In this document: piece after piece, positions 42,473 through 51,914 of the stretch
How positions within the stretch are numbered: the stretch's first letter is position 1
Layout of the letters: each line of letters begins with the position of its first letter
Assembly (NCBI RefSeq): GCF_030128825.1
Contig: NZ_CP119127.1
Location: 602,001 to 666,000 of the forward strand
Direction: 5' to 3'
DNA from: Sphingobium sp. WTD-1
Lineage (GTDB): Bacteria > Pseudomonadota > Alphaproteobacteria > Sphingomonadales > Sphingomonadaceae
Length of the DNA stretch: 64,000 nt
Translations under genes and position numbers: made by a program
Notes under the pieces: model-generated
What the model was told of the DNA's origin: nothing
Seen by the model: only the letters and a program-made list of their open reading frames with translations
Database searches by the model: none

Positions 42473-43781
42473 CGCGCCGCCCCGGATGATGAGCGGCTTC
42501 GGCAATCATTTTTCGACCGAGGCGGTGGCCGGCGCGCTGCCGGTGGGGCGCAATTCGCCCCAGCGTGTCCCCTATGGCCTTTATGCCGAGCAATTGTCCG
42601 GCACCGCCTTCACCGCGCCGCGAGCGGAGAACCGGCGCAGCTGGCTCTATCGCATGCGGCCGGCGGCATCGCATCCGCCGTTCGCGCCTTATGATGATGC
42701 AGCCTTGCTGCGCAGCGCGCCGTTCGACGAAGTGCCGCCATCGCCCAACCGGCTGCGCTGGAACCCGCTGCCGCTGCCGCAGGGTGATGTCGATTTCATC
42801 GATGGCCTCACCAGCTATGCCGGCAATGGCGATGTCGCGGCGGACCAGGGCTGCGCCGTGCATCTCTATGCCGCGACCGCCTCTATGATCGACCGCGCCT
42901 TCGTCTGCGCCGATGGCGAGATGCTGATCGTGCCGCAGCAGGGCGCGCTGCGCATCGTCACCGAACTGGGCGTGATCGACGTCGCGCCGTTGCAGATCGC
43001 GCTGATCCCGCGTGGCGTCCGCTTCCGGGTCGAGCTGACCGAGGGCGCGGCGCGCGGCTATGTCTGCGAAAATTACGGCGCGTCCTTTCGCCTGCCCGAT
43101 CTCGGCCCGATCGGCGCCAATGGCCTCGCCAATCCCCGCGATTTCGAGGCGCCGGTCGCAGCCTATGAGGATGTCGAGCGGCCTTATACGCTGGTGCAGA
43201 AATATATGGGCCGCCTGTGGATAACCATGCTCGACCACAGCCCGTTCGATGTCGTCGCCTGGCACGGCAATCTGGCGCCGCTGCGCTATGACCTGACCCG
43301 TTTCAACACGATCAACACGGTCAGTTTCGACCATCCCGATCCGTCGATCTTCACGGTGCTGACCTCGCCCAGCGAGACGCCGGGCACCGCCAATATCGAC
43401 TTCGTCATCTTCCCGCCGCGCTGGATGGTGGCGGAGGACACCTTCCGGCCGCCCTGGTTCCACCGCAATGTGATGAGCGAGCTGATGGGGCTGATCCATG
43501 GCGAATATGATGCCAAGGCAGGCGGTTTCGCGCCCGGCGGCGCGTCGCTGCACAATGGCATGGCCGGACATGGCCCCGACCGGGCGAGCTATGACAAGGC
43601 GATCGCCGCCGACCTGGCGCCCCAGCGCATCGCCGACACCATGGCCTTCATGTTCGAAAGCCGCATGGTGCTGCGCCCGACGCGCTGGGCGATGGAAAGC
43701 CCGCTGCTGCAACCCGATTATGATGATTGCTGGTCCGGCTTCCGCAAGGCCCAGCTTCCCCCGATGAACGAGACCCCATGA
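42465..43781 (+). CDS. hmgA: Homogentisate 1,2-dioxygenase
   Basis: A 438-residue cupin-fold ring-cleaving enzyme producing maleylacetoacetate. It begins [14 protein letters not shown], followed by [11 protein letters not shown] and [18 protein letters not shown]. The late iron-site segments [42 protein letters not shown] contain the expected His and Glu ligands. It overlaps hppD by 8 bases and fahA by 4 (ATGA). Confidence 0.96.
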   Translation: MSDAPPRMMSGFGNHFSTEAVAGALPVGRNSPQRVPYGLYAEQLSGTAFTAPRAENRRSWLYRMRPAASHPPFAPYDDAALLRSAPFDEVPPSPNRLRWNPLPLPQGDVDFIDGLTSYAGNGDVAADQGCAVHLYAATASMIDRAFVCADGEMLIVPQQGALRIVTELGVIDVAPLQIALIPRGVRFRVELTEGAARGYVCENYGASFRLPDLGPIGANGLANPRDFEAPVAAYEDVERPYTLVQKYMGRLWITMLDHSPFDVVAWHGNLAPLRYDLTRFNTINTVSFDHPDPSIFTVLTSPSETPGTANIDFVIFPPRWMVAEDTFRPPWFHRNVMSELMGLIHGEYDAKAGGFAPGGASLHNGMAGHGPDRASYDKAIAADLAPQRIADTMAFMFESRMVLRPTRWAMESPLLQPDYDDCWSGFRKAQLPPMNETP

Positions 43782-45070
43782 GCTATTGGCACATAGACGA
43801 GACCCATGATCCCGCCCGCACCAGCTGGGTTGACAGCGCGCAGGATCATGGCGACTTTCCGATCCAGAACCTGCCCTATGGCCTGTTCTCGCCTGCTGGC
43901 GAAGCCCCGCGCGCCGGTGTCGCGATCGGCGACGCGATATTGGACCTGGCCGGTTGCGTTCGCGCCGGGCTGATCGATTGCGCGCCGCTGCTGGAAGACC
44001 AGCTCAATGCGCTGATGGCGCTGCCAGTGGCGGAGCGGGTCGCCCTGCGCCGCCGGATCAGCATTTTACTGTCGGACCCGGTCCATCGCCCGGCTGTCGA
44101 GCCGCTGCTGCACCGGGCCGCCGACTGCATGCTGCACCTACCGGCGCGGATCGGCGACTATAGCGACTTCTATGTCGGCATCCATCACGCCAACAATATC
44201 GGCCGCCAGTTCCGGCCCGATAATCCGCTGCTGCCCAATTATAAATATGTGCCGATCGGCTATCATGGCCGGGCGTCCTCTATCCGCCCGTCGGGTGATC
44301 CGCTGGTCCGTCCGCGCGGCCAGCGCAAGCCGCCCGAGGCCGATGTGCCGCTGGTCGGCCCGACCGCCCGGCTCGACTATGAGCTGGAACTGGGCGTGTG
44401 GATCGGCGCCGGCAATGATCTGGGCAGCCCGATCCCCATCAGCGAGGCGGCCGATCATGTCGCCGGCTTCTGCTTGCTCAACGACTGGTCGGCGCGCGAT
44501 TTCCAGGCATGGGAATATCAGCCGCTTGGGCCGTTCCTCGCCAAGAATTTCCATTCGACCATTTCGCCCTGGGTGGTGACGCCCGAGGCGCTGGCGCCGT
44601 TCCGCATCGCCCAGCCGCCCCGGCCGGACGGCGACCCGGCGCCGTTGCCTTATCTCAGCGATGCCGACGATCAGGCCCATGGCGCGCTGGCGCTGACCTT
44701 GGAAGTCTATCTCTCCACCCAGGCGATGCGCGACGCGGGCCAGCCGCCGATGCGGCTCAGCCAGGGTCCGGCCAGCAACATGTACTGGACCGTCAGCCAG
44801 ATCGTCACCCATCATGCCTCCAATGGCTGCAACCTGATGCCCGGCGATCTGCTCGGCAGCGGCACCATCTCCGCCCCGACGCGCGAGGGCTATGGCAGCC
44901 TGATGGAGATCAGCAGCGGCGGGCGCGAGCCGATCAGCCTGCCATCGGGCGAGACGCGCTGCTTCCTGGAGGATGGCGACGAGGTGACATTGCGCGCCAC
45001 CGCGTCGGCCCCCGGCCATGTGTCGATCGGCTTTGGCGAATGCCACGCGATGATCGTGCCGGCGCGATGA
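43778..45070 (+). CDS. fahA: Fumarylacetoacetase
   Basis: A 430-residue fumarylacetoacetate hydrolase, the last ring-derived step, giving fumarate and acetoacetate. The N-terminal SH3-like domain contains [13 protein letters not shown]. The catalytic FAH domain has the His of [56 protein letters not shown] and [13 protein letters not shown]. In this operon it precedes the isomerase gene, coupled by ATGA. Confidence 0.96.
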   Translation: MSYWHIDETHDPARTSWVDSAQDHGDFPIQNLPYGLFSPAGEAPRAGVAIGDAILDLAGCVRAGLIDCAPLLEDQLNALMALPVAERVALRRRISILLSDPVHRPAVEPLLHRAADCMLHLPARIGDYSDFYVGIHHANNIGRQFRPDNPLLPNYKYVPIGYHGRASSIRPSGDPLVRPRGQRKPPEADVPLVGPTARLDYELELGVWIGAGNDLGSPIPISEAADHVAGFCLLNDWSARDFQAWEYQPLGPFLAKNFHSTISPWVVTPEALAPFRIAQPPRPDGDPAPLPYLSDADDQAHGALALTLEVYLSTQAMRDAGQPPMRLSQGPASNMYWTVSQIVTHHASNGCNLMPGDLLGSGTISAPTREGYGSLMEISSGGREPISLPSGETRCFLEDGDEVTLRATASAPGHVSIGFGECHAMIVPAR

Positions 45071-45711
45071 GCGACCTCATCCTTCATGGCTATTGGCGAT
45101 CGAGCGCGAGCTATCGCGTGCGGATCGCCCTCAGCCTGAAGGGCGTCGACTATGCGCAGGTCACCCATGATCTGCGGAGCGGCGCGCAGCGGGCACCCGA
45201 CTATCGGGCGATCGCGCCGCAAGGGCTGGTGCCCGCACTGGTCGATGGCGACACCGTGCTGACCCAGAGCGGCGCGATCCTCGAATGGATCGAGGCCCGC
45301 TGGGCGCAGCCGGCCTTGCTGCCCGCCGATCCCGGCGATGCCGCGATCGTCCGTGCCATGGCCGGCATCATCGCCTGCGATATCCATCCGCTCGGCAATC
45401 TGCGCATATTGCAGGCGCTGCGGCAGGATTTTGGCGCCAGCGAGGATCAGGTGCAGGGTTGGATCGCGCGTTGGATCGGCGAGGGCTTCGCCGCGCTCGA
45501 AACGCTGGTTGCGCGCCATGGCGGCCGTTTCGCCTTCGGCGACAGCCCCAGCTTCGCCGACTGCCATTTCGTGCCCCAGCTCTACAATGCCCGGCGCTTC
45601 GGCGTCGACCTGACGCCCTTTCCGCGGCTGTGCGCCGTGGACGCGGCGGCATGCGCGCTCCCCGCCTTTGCCGCCGCGCACCCCGATCGCCAGCCCGACG
45701 CTAACGCATGA
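45067..45711 (+). CDS. maiA: Maleylacetoacetate isomerase (zeta-class GST)
   Basis: A 214-residue glutathione-dependent cis-trans isomerase. The zeta-class glutathione site is normally SSCxxRVRIAL; here it reads SSASYRVRIAL, with Cys replaced by Ala while the catalytic Ser pair is kept. PQGLVPALVDGD and LTQSGAILEWIE form the rest of the thioredoxin-fold half. ADCHFVPQLYNARRFGVDLTPFPRL is the conserved C-terminal helix region. It links hmgA to fahA biochemically. Confidence 0.92.
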   Translation: MSDLILHGYWRSSASYRVRIALSLKGVDYAQVTHDLRSGAQRAPDYRAIAPQGLVPALVDGDTVLTQSGAILEWIEARWAQPALLPADPGDAAIVRAMAGIIACDIHPLGNLRILQALRQDFGASEDQVQGWIARWIGEGFAALETLVARHGGRFAFGDSPSFADCHFVPQLYNARRFGVDLTPFPRLCAVDAAACALPAFAAAHPDRQPDANA

Positions 45712-46085
45712 ACGACAGGGACACGCGCCTGTTCGCGACGCCGGCGGGAGTGCGCCTCTGCCCGATCGACCAGATGGCCGATGGCAAGGCGCGCAATTTC
45801 GTGCTGCAGATGCGGGCCGGCCGCTTCCATGGCTTTGCCGTGCGGGATGGCGATCATGTCGCCGGCTTTGTCGACCAATGCCCCCATGCCGGCCTGCCGC
45901 TCGCCCAGCAGCTCGATGATTATCTGACCCCGGATGGCAGCCATATCCGCTGTAGCTGGCACGGCGCCATTTTCCGCCGCGAAGATGGAGTCTGTGTCGG
46001 CGGGCCGTGCGTCGGCCAGCGCATTGCGCCCTGGCCGCTCGCCATCGCCGATGGCTGGATTGTCACCGCTGCCCAAAGCGACTAG
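45708..46085 (+). CDS. Small Rieske (2Fe-2S) protein
   Basis: A 125-residue stand-alone Rieske domain with both halves of the cluster-binding motif: CPHAGLPL and CSWHGAIF. It has no signal peptide. It ends the homogentisate operon, coupled to maiA by ATGA. None of the other enzymes of the pathway needs a Rieske partner. It may serve as an electron carrier for an unlinked oxygenase or have a protective role. Confidence 0.88.
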   Translation: MNDRDTRLFATPAGVRLCPIDQMADGKARNFVLQMRAGRFHGFAVRDGDHVAGFVDQCPHAGLPLAQQLDDYLTPDGSHIRCSWHGAIFRREDGVCVGGPCVGQRIAPWPLAIADGWIVTAAQSD

Positions 46086-46129
46086 GAACCGGCCCAGGGA
46101 CGGCGCTTCGCATCGTCCCGACATGATCG

Positions 46130-46344
46130 CGCCGGTGCCCCCACGGGGGCTTAAAATGGGAAGGCGGTGCGGATGCCATGGCATCCAAGTCCGCAGCTGT
46201 CCCTGCAACTGTGAGCGGCGAGCGTGATGAACAAAGCTGTCCCCGATGCGGGATCAGCAGCCACTGGGCCGGACGCTAAATCCTGCGAGGCCTGGGAAGG
46301 CCGTTCCTCCCGCTATGACCCGCAAGCCAGGAGACCTGCCGGCG
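46130..46344 (+). promoter_or_regulatory. Cobalamin riboswitch upstream of cobW
   Basis: A second B12 riboswitch. The closing stem is CGCCGG/CCGGCG (46130-46135 with 46339-46344). Conserved blocks are GGGAAGGCGGTGCGG (46158 onward), CCGCAGCTGTCCCTGCAACTG, GCAGCCACTGG, GGGAAGGCCG and the B12 box GCCAGGAGACCTGCC (46326-46340). It should repress cobW-cobN-cobO-bluB when cobalamin is abundant. Confidence 0.95.
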
Positions 46345-46534
46345 TTTAGGTCGCTCTTGCTTTGGTCCAGGGGATGGCCGGGGCACGGTGTTCCGTCTGA
46401 GCGACAGGTTGGCGGCTGGAGCCGCGCGGTCACGCATCTGCGGGCGAACAAGCGCCCGTCCGCGATGCGGGCCGGCCGTGCGTGCGCGCCCGGTTTGCTC
46501 CCGCCCCGGTTGCTCCGGCGCGCGAGTATTTGTC
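46345..46534 (+). promoter_or_regulatory. Leader / expression platform of the cobW operon
   Basis: A 190-base untranslated leader. GTCGCTC (46350-46356) pairs exactly with GAGCGAC (46399-46405), enclosing TGGTCCAGGGGATGGCC and GGGCACGG. The same layout follows the first riboswitch at 26875-26933 with one wobble substitution. The remainder is GC-rich and holds no gene. The shared stem is probably the regulatory switch or a Rho-related element. Confidence 0.6.
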
Positions 46535-47587
46535 ATGGCCAACACTGCATCTGCCAAGATTCCGACCACCGTCATCACCGGCTTCCTGGGCGCGGGCAAG
46601 ACCACGCTGATCCGCCATCTGCTGGAAAATGCGAAGGGGCGCCGCCTCGCCCTCATCATCAACGAATTTGGCGATGTCGGCGTCGACGGCGAACTGGTGA
46701 AGGGCTGCAACGACGCCGCCTGCCCCGAAGAGGATATCGTCGAGCTGGCCAATGGCTGCATCTGCTGCACCGTCGCCGACGATTTCCTGCCGACCATGAC
46801 CGCGCTGCTCGACCGGCCGAGCCCGCCCGACCATATCATCATCGAAACGTCGGGGCTGGCCCTGCCCAAGCCGCTGGTCAAGGCGTTCCAGTGGCCCGAC
46901 ATCCGCACCCGCGCCACGGTGGACGGCGTCGTCGCGCTGATCGATGCCGATGCGGTCGCCGCCGGCCGTTTTGCCACGGACGAGGCGGCGCTGGCCGCCG
47001 CGCGAGCCGCCGACCCCAATCTGGACCATGACAGCCCGCTGGAGGAATTGTTCGAGGATCAGCTCGCCTGTGCCGACATGGTGGTGCTGAACAAGAGCGA
47101 CCTGGTCGATGCCGACACGCTGGCCGCGGTCGAGGCGCAGGTCGATGCCGAGACGCGGCCTGGCGTGAAGATCGTCCGCGCCGCCCATGGCGCGGTCGAC
47201 ATCGGCGCGCTGCTGGGCATCGTCGCGGCGGCGGAGGATGATCTCGACGCCCGCCCCTCCCACCATGAGGCGGAGGGCGAGGATCATGATCATGATGATT
47301 TCGACAGCTTCGTCGTCGACGGCGATGCCGTGGCCGATCCCGACACGCTGGTGCAGGCGCTGTCCGCGCTGATCGCCCGGCATGACGTGCTGCGCGTCAA
47401 GGGCATGGTCGCGGTCGCCGGCAAGCCGATGCGCCTCGTCGTGCAGGCGGTCGGCCCGCGCATCCAGCATTTCTTCGACCGCCCCTGGCAGCCGCAGGAA
47501 GCGCGCCGCACCCAGCTGGTGGTGATCGGCCAGAAGGGGCTGGACCGCGCCGCGATCGAAGCCGACATCCAGGCCGTGCTCGGCTGA
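46535..47587 (+). CDS. cobW: Cobalamin biosynthesis GTPase CobW
   Basis: A 350-residue G3E-family P-loop GTPase and metallochaperone. The P-loop GFLGAGKTTLIRHLL is at about 16-30. The CxCC metal motif is in ELANGCICCTVADDF. IIETSGLALPKPL and VVLNKSDLVDADTL are switch and NKxD motifs. A His/Asp-rich insert HHEAEGEDHDHDD precedes the C-terminal CobW_C domain. It likely loads cobalt for CobN. ATG 46535 begins homology, and it is controlled by a B12 riboswitch rather than a visible zinc site. Confidence 0.95.
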   Translation: MANTASAKIPTTVITGFLGAGKTTLIRHLLENAKGRRLALIINEFGDVGVDGELVKGCNDAACPEEDIVELANGCICCTVADDFLPTMTALLDRPSPPDHIIIETSGLALPKPLVKAFQWPDIRTRATVDGVVALIDADAVAAGRFATDEAALAAARAADPNLDHDSPLEELFEDQLACADMVVLNKSDLVDADTLAAVEAQVDAETRPGVKIVRAAHGAVDIGALLGIVAAAEDDLDARPSHHEAEGEDHDHDDFDSFVVDGDAVADPDTLVQALSALIARHDVLRVKGMVAVAGKPMRLVVQAVGPRIQHFFDRPWQPQEARRTQLVVIGQKGLDRAAIEADIQAVLG

Positions 47588-50500
47588 TGCATCTTCTGTC
47601 CGCCACGCCGGGAACGATCAGCGACGGCGAGGAGGCGATCGACCTCGACCAGCCGCCCGGCGACATCGTCATCCTGACCGTGGCGGACAGCGACCTCGCC
47701 TGTTTCGCCGCCGCCGCCGCGCGCCTGCCCGATGATGCGCCGAGCGTGCGGCTGGCCAATCTACTGCAGCTCAAGCACCCCTATTCGGTCGACCTCTATG
47801 TCGAGAAGGTGATCGCCAGGGCGCGCTTCGTCTGCGTCATCCTGCTCGGCGGCAAAAGCTATTGGCCCTATGGCGTGGACGAGATTGCGCAGGTCGCGCG
47901 CGAACGGGGCATCGCCTTCGCCGCGATCGCCGACGGGCGCGAGGGCGACGCGGCGCTGGACCTCGCCTCCACCGTGTCGGCGGCGATGCGCGAGCAGTTG
48001 CGCGACTATCTGCGCCAGGGCGGCACCGCCAATGCGCTGTCCTTCCTGCGCTGCGCCGCCCGGCTGATCGGCGCGGATGCGGGCGAGCCCGACCATCCGC
48101 TGCCGATCGCCGATGCGGGCCTCTATCTGCCCGGCCATGACCGGCCCGGCGTGGCCGAACTGCGCGCGACCTGGGTCGAGGGGCGGCCGGTGGCGCTGCT
48201 GATCTTCTATCGCGCGCTGGTGGTCGCGGGCACTCTGAGCGCGGTCGATGCGATGGTCGCGGCGCTTGGCGCGCGCGGCTTCAACGTCGCCGCCGTGCAT
48301 GTCCGCGCGCTGCGCGAGCCGTTCGTGCGCGACTGGCTCGGCGGGCTGCTGGCCGACATCGCGCCCGACATCATCGTCAATGCGACCAGCTTCGCCGCCT
48401 CCTCTTCGTCCGAGCCGCGCGTGCCGGGCATATTGGAACAGGCCGACTGCCCGATCCTGCAGACCGCCTTTGCCGGGGTCGAGGAAGGCAGCTGGCGCGG
48501 GTCCGCCCGTGGCCTTGGCCCGCGCGACCTGGCGATGAATGTCGCCCTGCCCGAAGTGGACGGCCGCCTCTTCACCCGCGCCGTTGCCTTCAAGGCGGCC
48601 GAGCGGTTCGATGAACGCACCCAGTGCGGCATCGTCGTGCCGCGCGTCGCGCCGGACCGGGTTGCCTTCGTCGCCGATCTGGCGCGCAACTGGGCGGCAC
48701 TGCGCCGCACTGCGCCGACCGAGCGCCGGGTCGCGCTTGTGCTGGCCAATTATCCCAATCGCGACGGGCGGATCGGCAATGGCGTCGGCCTCGATACGCC
48801 GGCCAGCGCCGCCGCGATCCTGTGCCGGCTGGGCGAGGCCGGCTATGCGATCGACGACGCCCCGCGCGACGGCGCTGCGCTGATGCGGCTGATGACCGGC
48901 GGCGTCACCAATGACCGGGCGTCGATCGGCCGGCCGGGCGAGGTCAGCCTGTCGCTCCATAGCTATCGCGCCGCCCTTGCCGCCCTGCCGGCCAGCGCGC
49001 GCAACGCCATGGTCGATCGCTGGGGACCGCCCGAGGCCGATCCCTTCGTGCGGGACGGCGCCTTTCGCCTTGCCGTCCATCGCTTCGGCCATGTCGCGAT
49101 CGCGGTGCAGCCGGCGCGCGGCTATAATATCGATCCCAAGAGCAGCTATCATGACCCCGCGCTGCCGCCGCCGCATGCCTATCTCGCCTTCCATGTCTGG
49201 CTGGCGCAGGATTTCGGCGCGCAGGCGCTGGTCCATGTCGGCAAGCATGGCAATCTGGAATGGCTGCCGGGCAAGGCGGTGTCGCTCTCGGCCGACTGCT
49301 TCCCCGAAATCTGCGCCGGGCCGGTGCCGCAACTCTATCCCTTCATCGTCAATGATCCGGGCGAGGGGACGCAGGCCAAGCGCCGCATCGGCGCCGTCAT
49401 CCTCGACCATCTGACCCCGCCGCTGACGCGCGCGGAAAGCTATGGGCCGCTCAAGCAGCTCGAAGCGCTGGTGGACGAATATTATCTTGCCGCCGGCATG
49501 GACCCGCGCCGGCTCGACCGGTTGCGCCGCGATATCATCGACCTCGCCCGCAGCCAGGGGCTGGACAAGGATGCGGGTGCCGCCGGCGACGATGACGACG
49601 CGCTCGCCGCGATCGACAATTATCTGTGTGAGCTGAAGGAATTGCAGATCCGCGACGGGCTGCATGTCTTCACCGCCTCGCCGCAGCGGCGGCTGCGGCG
49701 CGACCTGCTGATCGCGCTGGCGCGCACGCCGCGTGGCCTGGATCATCCGGGGCAGGCCTCCTTGCTGCGCGCGCTGGCCGATGATCTGGGGCTCGGTTTC
49801 GATCCGCTCGATTGTGGGCTGGGCGCCCCGTGGCACGGGCCGCGCCCAGCGGTGCTGGCGGACTTATCCACAGATGCCTGGCGCACCCATGGCGACATGG
49901 TCGAGCGGCTGGAATTGCTGGCGGCGGCGCTGGTCGACGGCGCGGCGCCGGTCGGCCCGGCCAGCGCGGCGGTGCTGGCGGCGATCGCCGATGATCTGGC
50001 GCCGCGCGTCGATGCCTGTGGCCCACGAGAGGCGGCGGCCCTGCTGGCCGGGCTCGACGGACGGTTCGTGCTGCCGGGGCCGTCGGGCGCGCCGACGCGG
50101 GGGCGTCCCGACGTGCTGCCGACCGGCCGCAATTTCTTCTCGGTCGATACCCGCGCGGTGCCGACCGCCGTCGCCTGGGATCTGGGCCAACGATCGGCGC
50201 AATTGCTGGTCGACGATTATCTCCAGCGCGAGGGCGACTATCCCCGCGCCATCGCTTTGTCCGCCTGGGGCACGGCCAACATGCGCACCGGCGGCGACGA
50301 CATCGCCCAGGCGCTGGCGCTGATGGGGGTGCGGCCGCGCTGGGAATGGAGTTCGGGGCGGGTCGTCGGCTTCGAGATGATGGCCCTGGCAGAACTCGGT
50401 CGGCCGCGTGTAGATGTGACGCTGCGCGTCTCCGGTTTCTTCCGCGACGCCTTCCCCGAACAGATCGACCTGATCGACAGCGCCGCCCGCGCGGTCATGG

Positions 50501-51306
50501 CGCTCGATGAGCCGGACGAGGATAATCCCGCCGCCGCCCGGCATCGCGCCGAACAGGCGGCGCTGGTGGCGGACGGTGCCGATGCTGTGGAGGCCGCACG
50601 CCGCGCCGGCACCCGCGTGTTCGGATCGAAGCCCGGCGCCTATGGCGCGGGGTTGCAGGCGATGATCGACGAGAAGATCTGGCACAGCCGCGCCGACCTG
50701 GCGGACGTCTATCTCGACTGGGGCGGTTATGCCTATGGCGCGGGGATGGAGGGCGACAGCGAACGCAGCCTGTTCGCCACCCGCCTGGCGCAGGCCGATG
50801 CGGTGGTCCAGAACCAGGATAATCGCGAGCATGACCTGCTCGACAGCGACGATTATTATCAGTTCGAAGGCGGCATCACCGCCGCCATCGAGCATCTGAA
50901 AGGCGCCAAGCCGCTCAGCTATCATAACGACCATAGCCGCCCGGAACGGCCGGTGATCCGCACCTTGGAGGACGAGATCGGCCGCATCGTCCGCGCCCGC
51001 GTCACCAACCCCAAATGGATCGCTGGCGTCATGCGCCATGGTTACAAGGGGGCGTTCGAGATCGCCGCCTCGGTCGACTATCTCTTCGCCTTCGCCGCCA
51101 CCACCCATGCGGTGCGCGACCATCATTTCGACGCCGTCCATGCCGCCTTCATTGAGGATGAGGCGGTGCGCGCCTTCATGGCCGACGCCAATCCCGCCGC
51201 CCTGCGCGAGACCGCCGCACGGCTGGCCGAGGCGCTGGAACGCGGCCTGTGGAAACCCAGATCGAACAGCGCGGGCATGCTGCTCGCCCAGCTTGCAGGA
51301 GAGTGA
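47587..51306 (+). CDS. cobN: Cobaltochelatase subunit CobN
   Basis: A 1239-residue large subunit of the aerobic ATP-dependent cobalt chelatase, which with CobS and CobT inserts cobalt into hydrogenobyrinic acid a,c-diamide. Landmarks include IVNATSFAASSSSEPRVPGILEQADCPILQ, VLANYPNRDGRIGNGVGLDTPAS, LVHVGKHGNLEWLPGKAVSLS, LPTGRNFFSVDTRAVPT and FQFEGG-like DYYQFEGGITAAIEHLKG. Length is normal. It starts at TGATG overlapping the cobW stop. CobS and CobT are not in the window. Confidence 0.96.
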   Translation: MHLLSATPGTISDGEEAIDLDQPPGDIVILTVADSDLACFAAAAARLPDDAPSVRLANLLQLKHPYSVDLYVEKVIARARFVCVILLGGKSYWPYGVDEIAQVARERGIAFAAIADGREGDAALDLASTVSAAMREQLRDYLRQGGTANALSFLRCAARLIGADAGEPDHPLPIADAGLYLPGHDRPGVAELRATWVEGRPVALLIFYRALVVAGTLSAVDAMVAALGARGFNVAAVHVRALREPFVRDWLGGLLADIAPDIIVNATSFAASSSSEPRVPGILEQADCPILQTAFAGVEEGSWRGSARGLGPRDLAMNVALPEVDGRLFTRAVAFKAAERFDERTQCGIVVPRVAPDRVAFVADLARNWAALRRTAPTERRVALVLANYPNRDGRIGNGVGLDTPASAAAILCRLGEAGYAIDDAPRDGAALMRLMTGGVTNDRASIGRPGEVSLSLHSYRAALAALPASARNAMVDRWGPPEADPFVRDGAFRLAVHRFGHVAIAVQPARGYNIDPKSSYHDPALPPPHAYLAFHVWLAQDFGAQALVHVGKHGNLEWLPGKAVSLSADCFPEICAGPVPQLYPFIVNDPGEGTQAKRRIGAVILDHLTPPLTRAESYGPLKQLEALVDEYYLAAGMDPRRLDRLRRDIIDLARSQGLDKDAGAAGDDDDALAAIDNYLCELKELQIRDGLHVFTASPQRRLRRDLLIALARTPRGLDHPGQASLLRALADDLGLGFDPLDCGLGAPWHGPRPAVLADLSTDAWRTHGDMVERLELLAAALVDGAAPVGPASAAVLAAIADDLAPRVDACGPREAAALLAGLDGRFVLPGPSGAPTRGRPDVLPTGRNFFSVDTRAVPTAVAWDLGQRSAQLLVDDYLQREGDYPRAIALSAWGTANMRTGGDDIAQALALMGVRPRWEWSSGRVVGFEMMALAELGRPRVDVTLRVSGFFRDAFPEQIDLIDSAARAVMALDEPDEDNPAAARHRAEQAALVADGADAVEAARRAGTRVFGSKPGAYGAGLQAMIDEKIWHSRADLADVYLDWGGYAYGAGMEGDSERSLFATRLAQADAVVQNQDNREHDLLDSDDYYQFEGGITAAIEHLKGAKPLSYHNDHSRPERPVIRTLEDEIGRIVRARVTNPKWIAGVMRHGYKGAFEIAASVDYLFAFAATTHAVRDHHFDAVHAAFIEDEAVRAFMADANPAALRETAARLAEALERGLWKPRSNSAGMLLAQLAGE

Positions 51307-51308
51307 CG

Positions 51309-51914
51309 ATGGTCGAACGCACCGACGAACAGCATGCGGAAAAGATGAAGAAGAAGCAGGCCGCCCATGACAAGATCATGGCGACCAAGACCCAGGAAAA
51401 GGGCCTGCTGATCGTCCATACCGGCAAGGGCAAGGGCAAGACCACGGCGGCGCTGGGCATGGTCGTTCGCATGATCGGCCATGGCAAGAAGGTCGGCGTG
51501 GTCCAGTTCGTGAAGGGCGCGATGACCACCGGCGAGAAGGCGGTGTTCGATGCCTTCCCCGAGCAGATCGAGTTCAAGCCGATGGGCGAGGGCTTCACCT
51601 GGAACACCCAGGATCGCAGCCGCGACATCGCGCTGGCGCGCGAGGCGTGGGACGAGGTGAAGCGCATGGTCGCCGACCCCGATTATGCCATGGTGCTGGC
51701 CGATGAGCTCAATATCGTGCTGCGCTATGACTATCTGCCGCTGGACGAGGTGCTGGCGGTGCTGACTGCCAGGGACGAGATGAAACATGTCGTCGTCACC
51801 GGCCGCAACGCGCCCGAGGCGCTGATCGAGGCGGCCGACCTGGTCACCGAAATGACCATGATCAAGCATCCCTTCCGCAGCGGGGTGAAGGCGCAGGCCG
51901 GCATCGAATATTGA
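51309..51914 (+). CDS. cobO: Cob(I)yrinic acid a,c-diamide adenosyltransferase CobO
   Basis: A 201-residue CobA/CobO-type corrinoid adenosyltransferase. The basic N-terminal helix (HAEKMKKKQAAHDKIMATK) is followed by the P-loop LIVHTGKGKGKTTAALGM, then VGVVQFVKGA and DYAMVLADELNIVLRYDYL. It transfers the adenosyl group of ATP to cobalt. It starts two bases after the cobN stop, and its own stop overlaps the bluB start (TGATG). Confidence 0.95.
   Translation: MVERTDEQHAEKMKKKQAAHDKIMATKTQEKGLLIVHTGKGKGKTTAALGMVVRMIGHGKKVGVVQFVKGAMTTGEKAVFDAFPEQIEFKPMGEGFTWNTQDRSRDIALAREAWDEVKRMVADPDYAMVLADELNIVLRYDYLPLDEVLAVLTARDEMKHVVVTGRNAPEALIEAADLVTEMTMIKHPFRSGVKAQAGIEY

Noticed and set aside
47761..49836. 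Open frame of 691 codons on the minus strand
   Set aside because: Antisense to cobN and low-complexity Arg/Gly/Ala-rich, with no recognisable domain.
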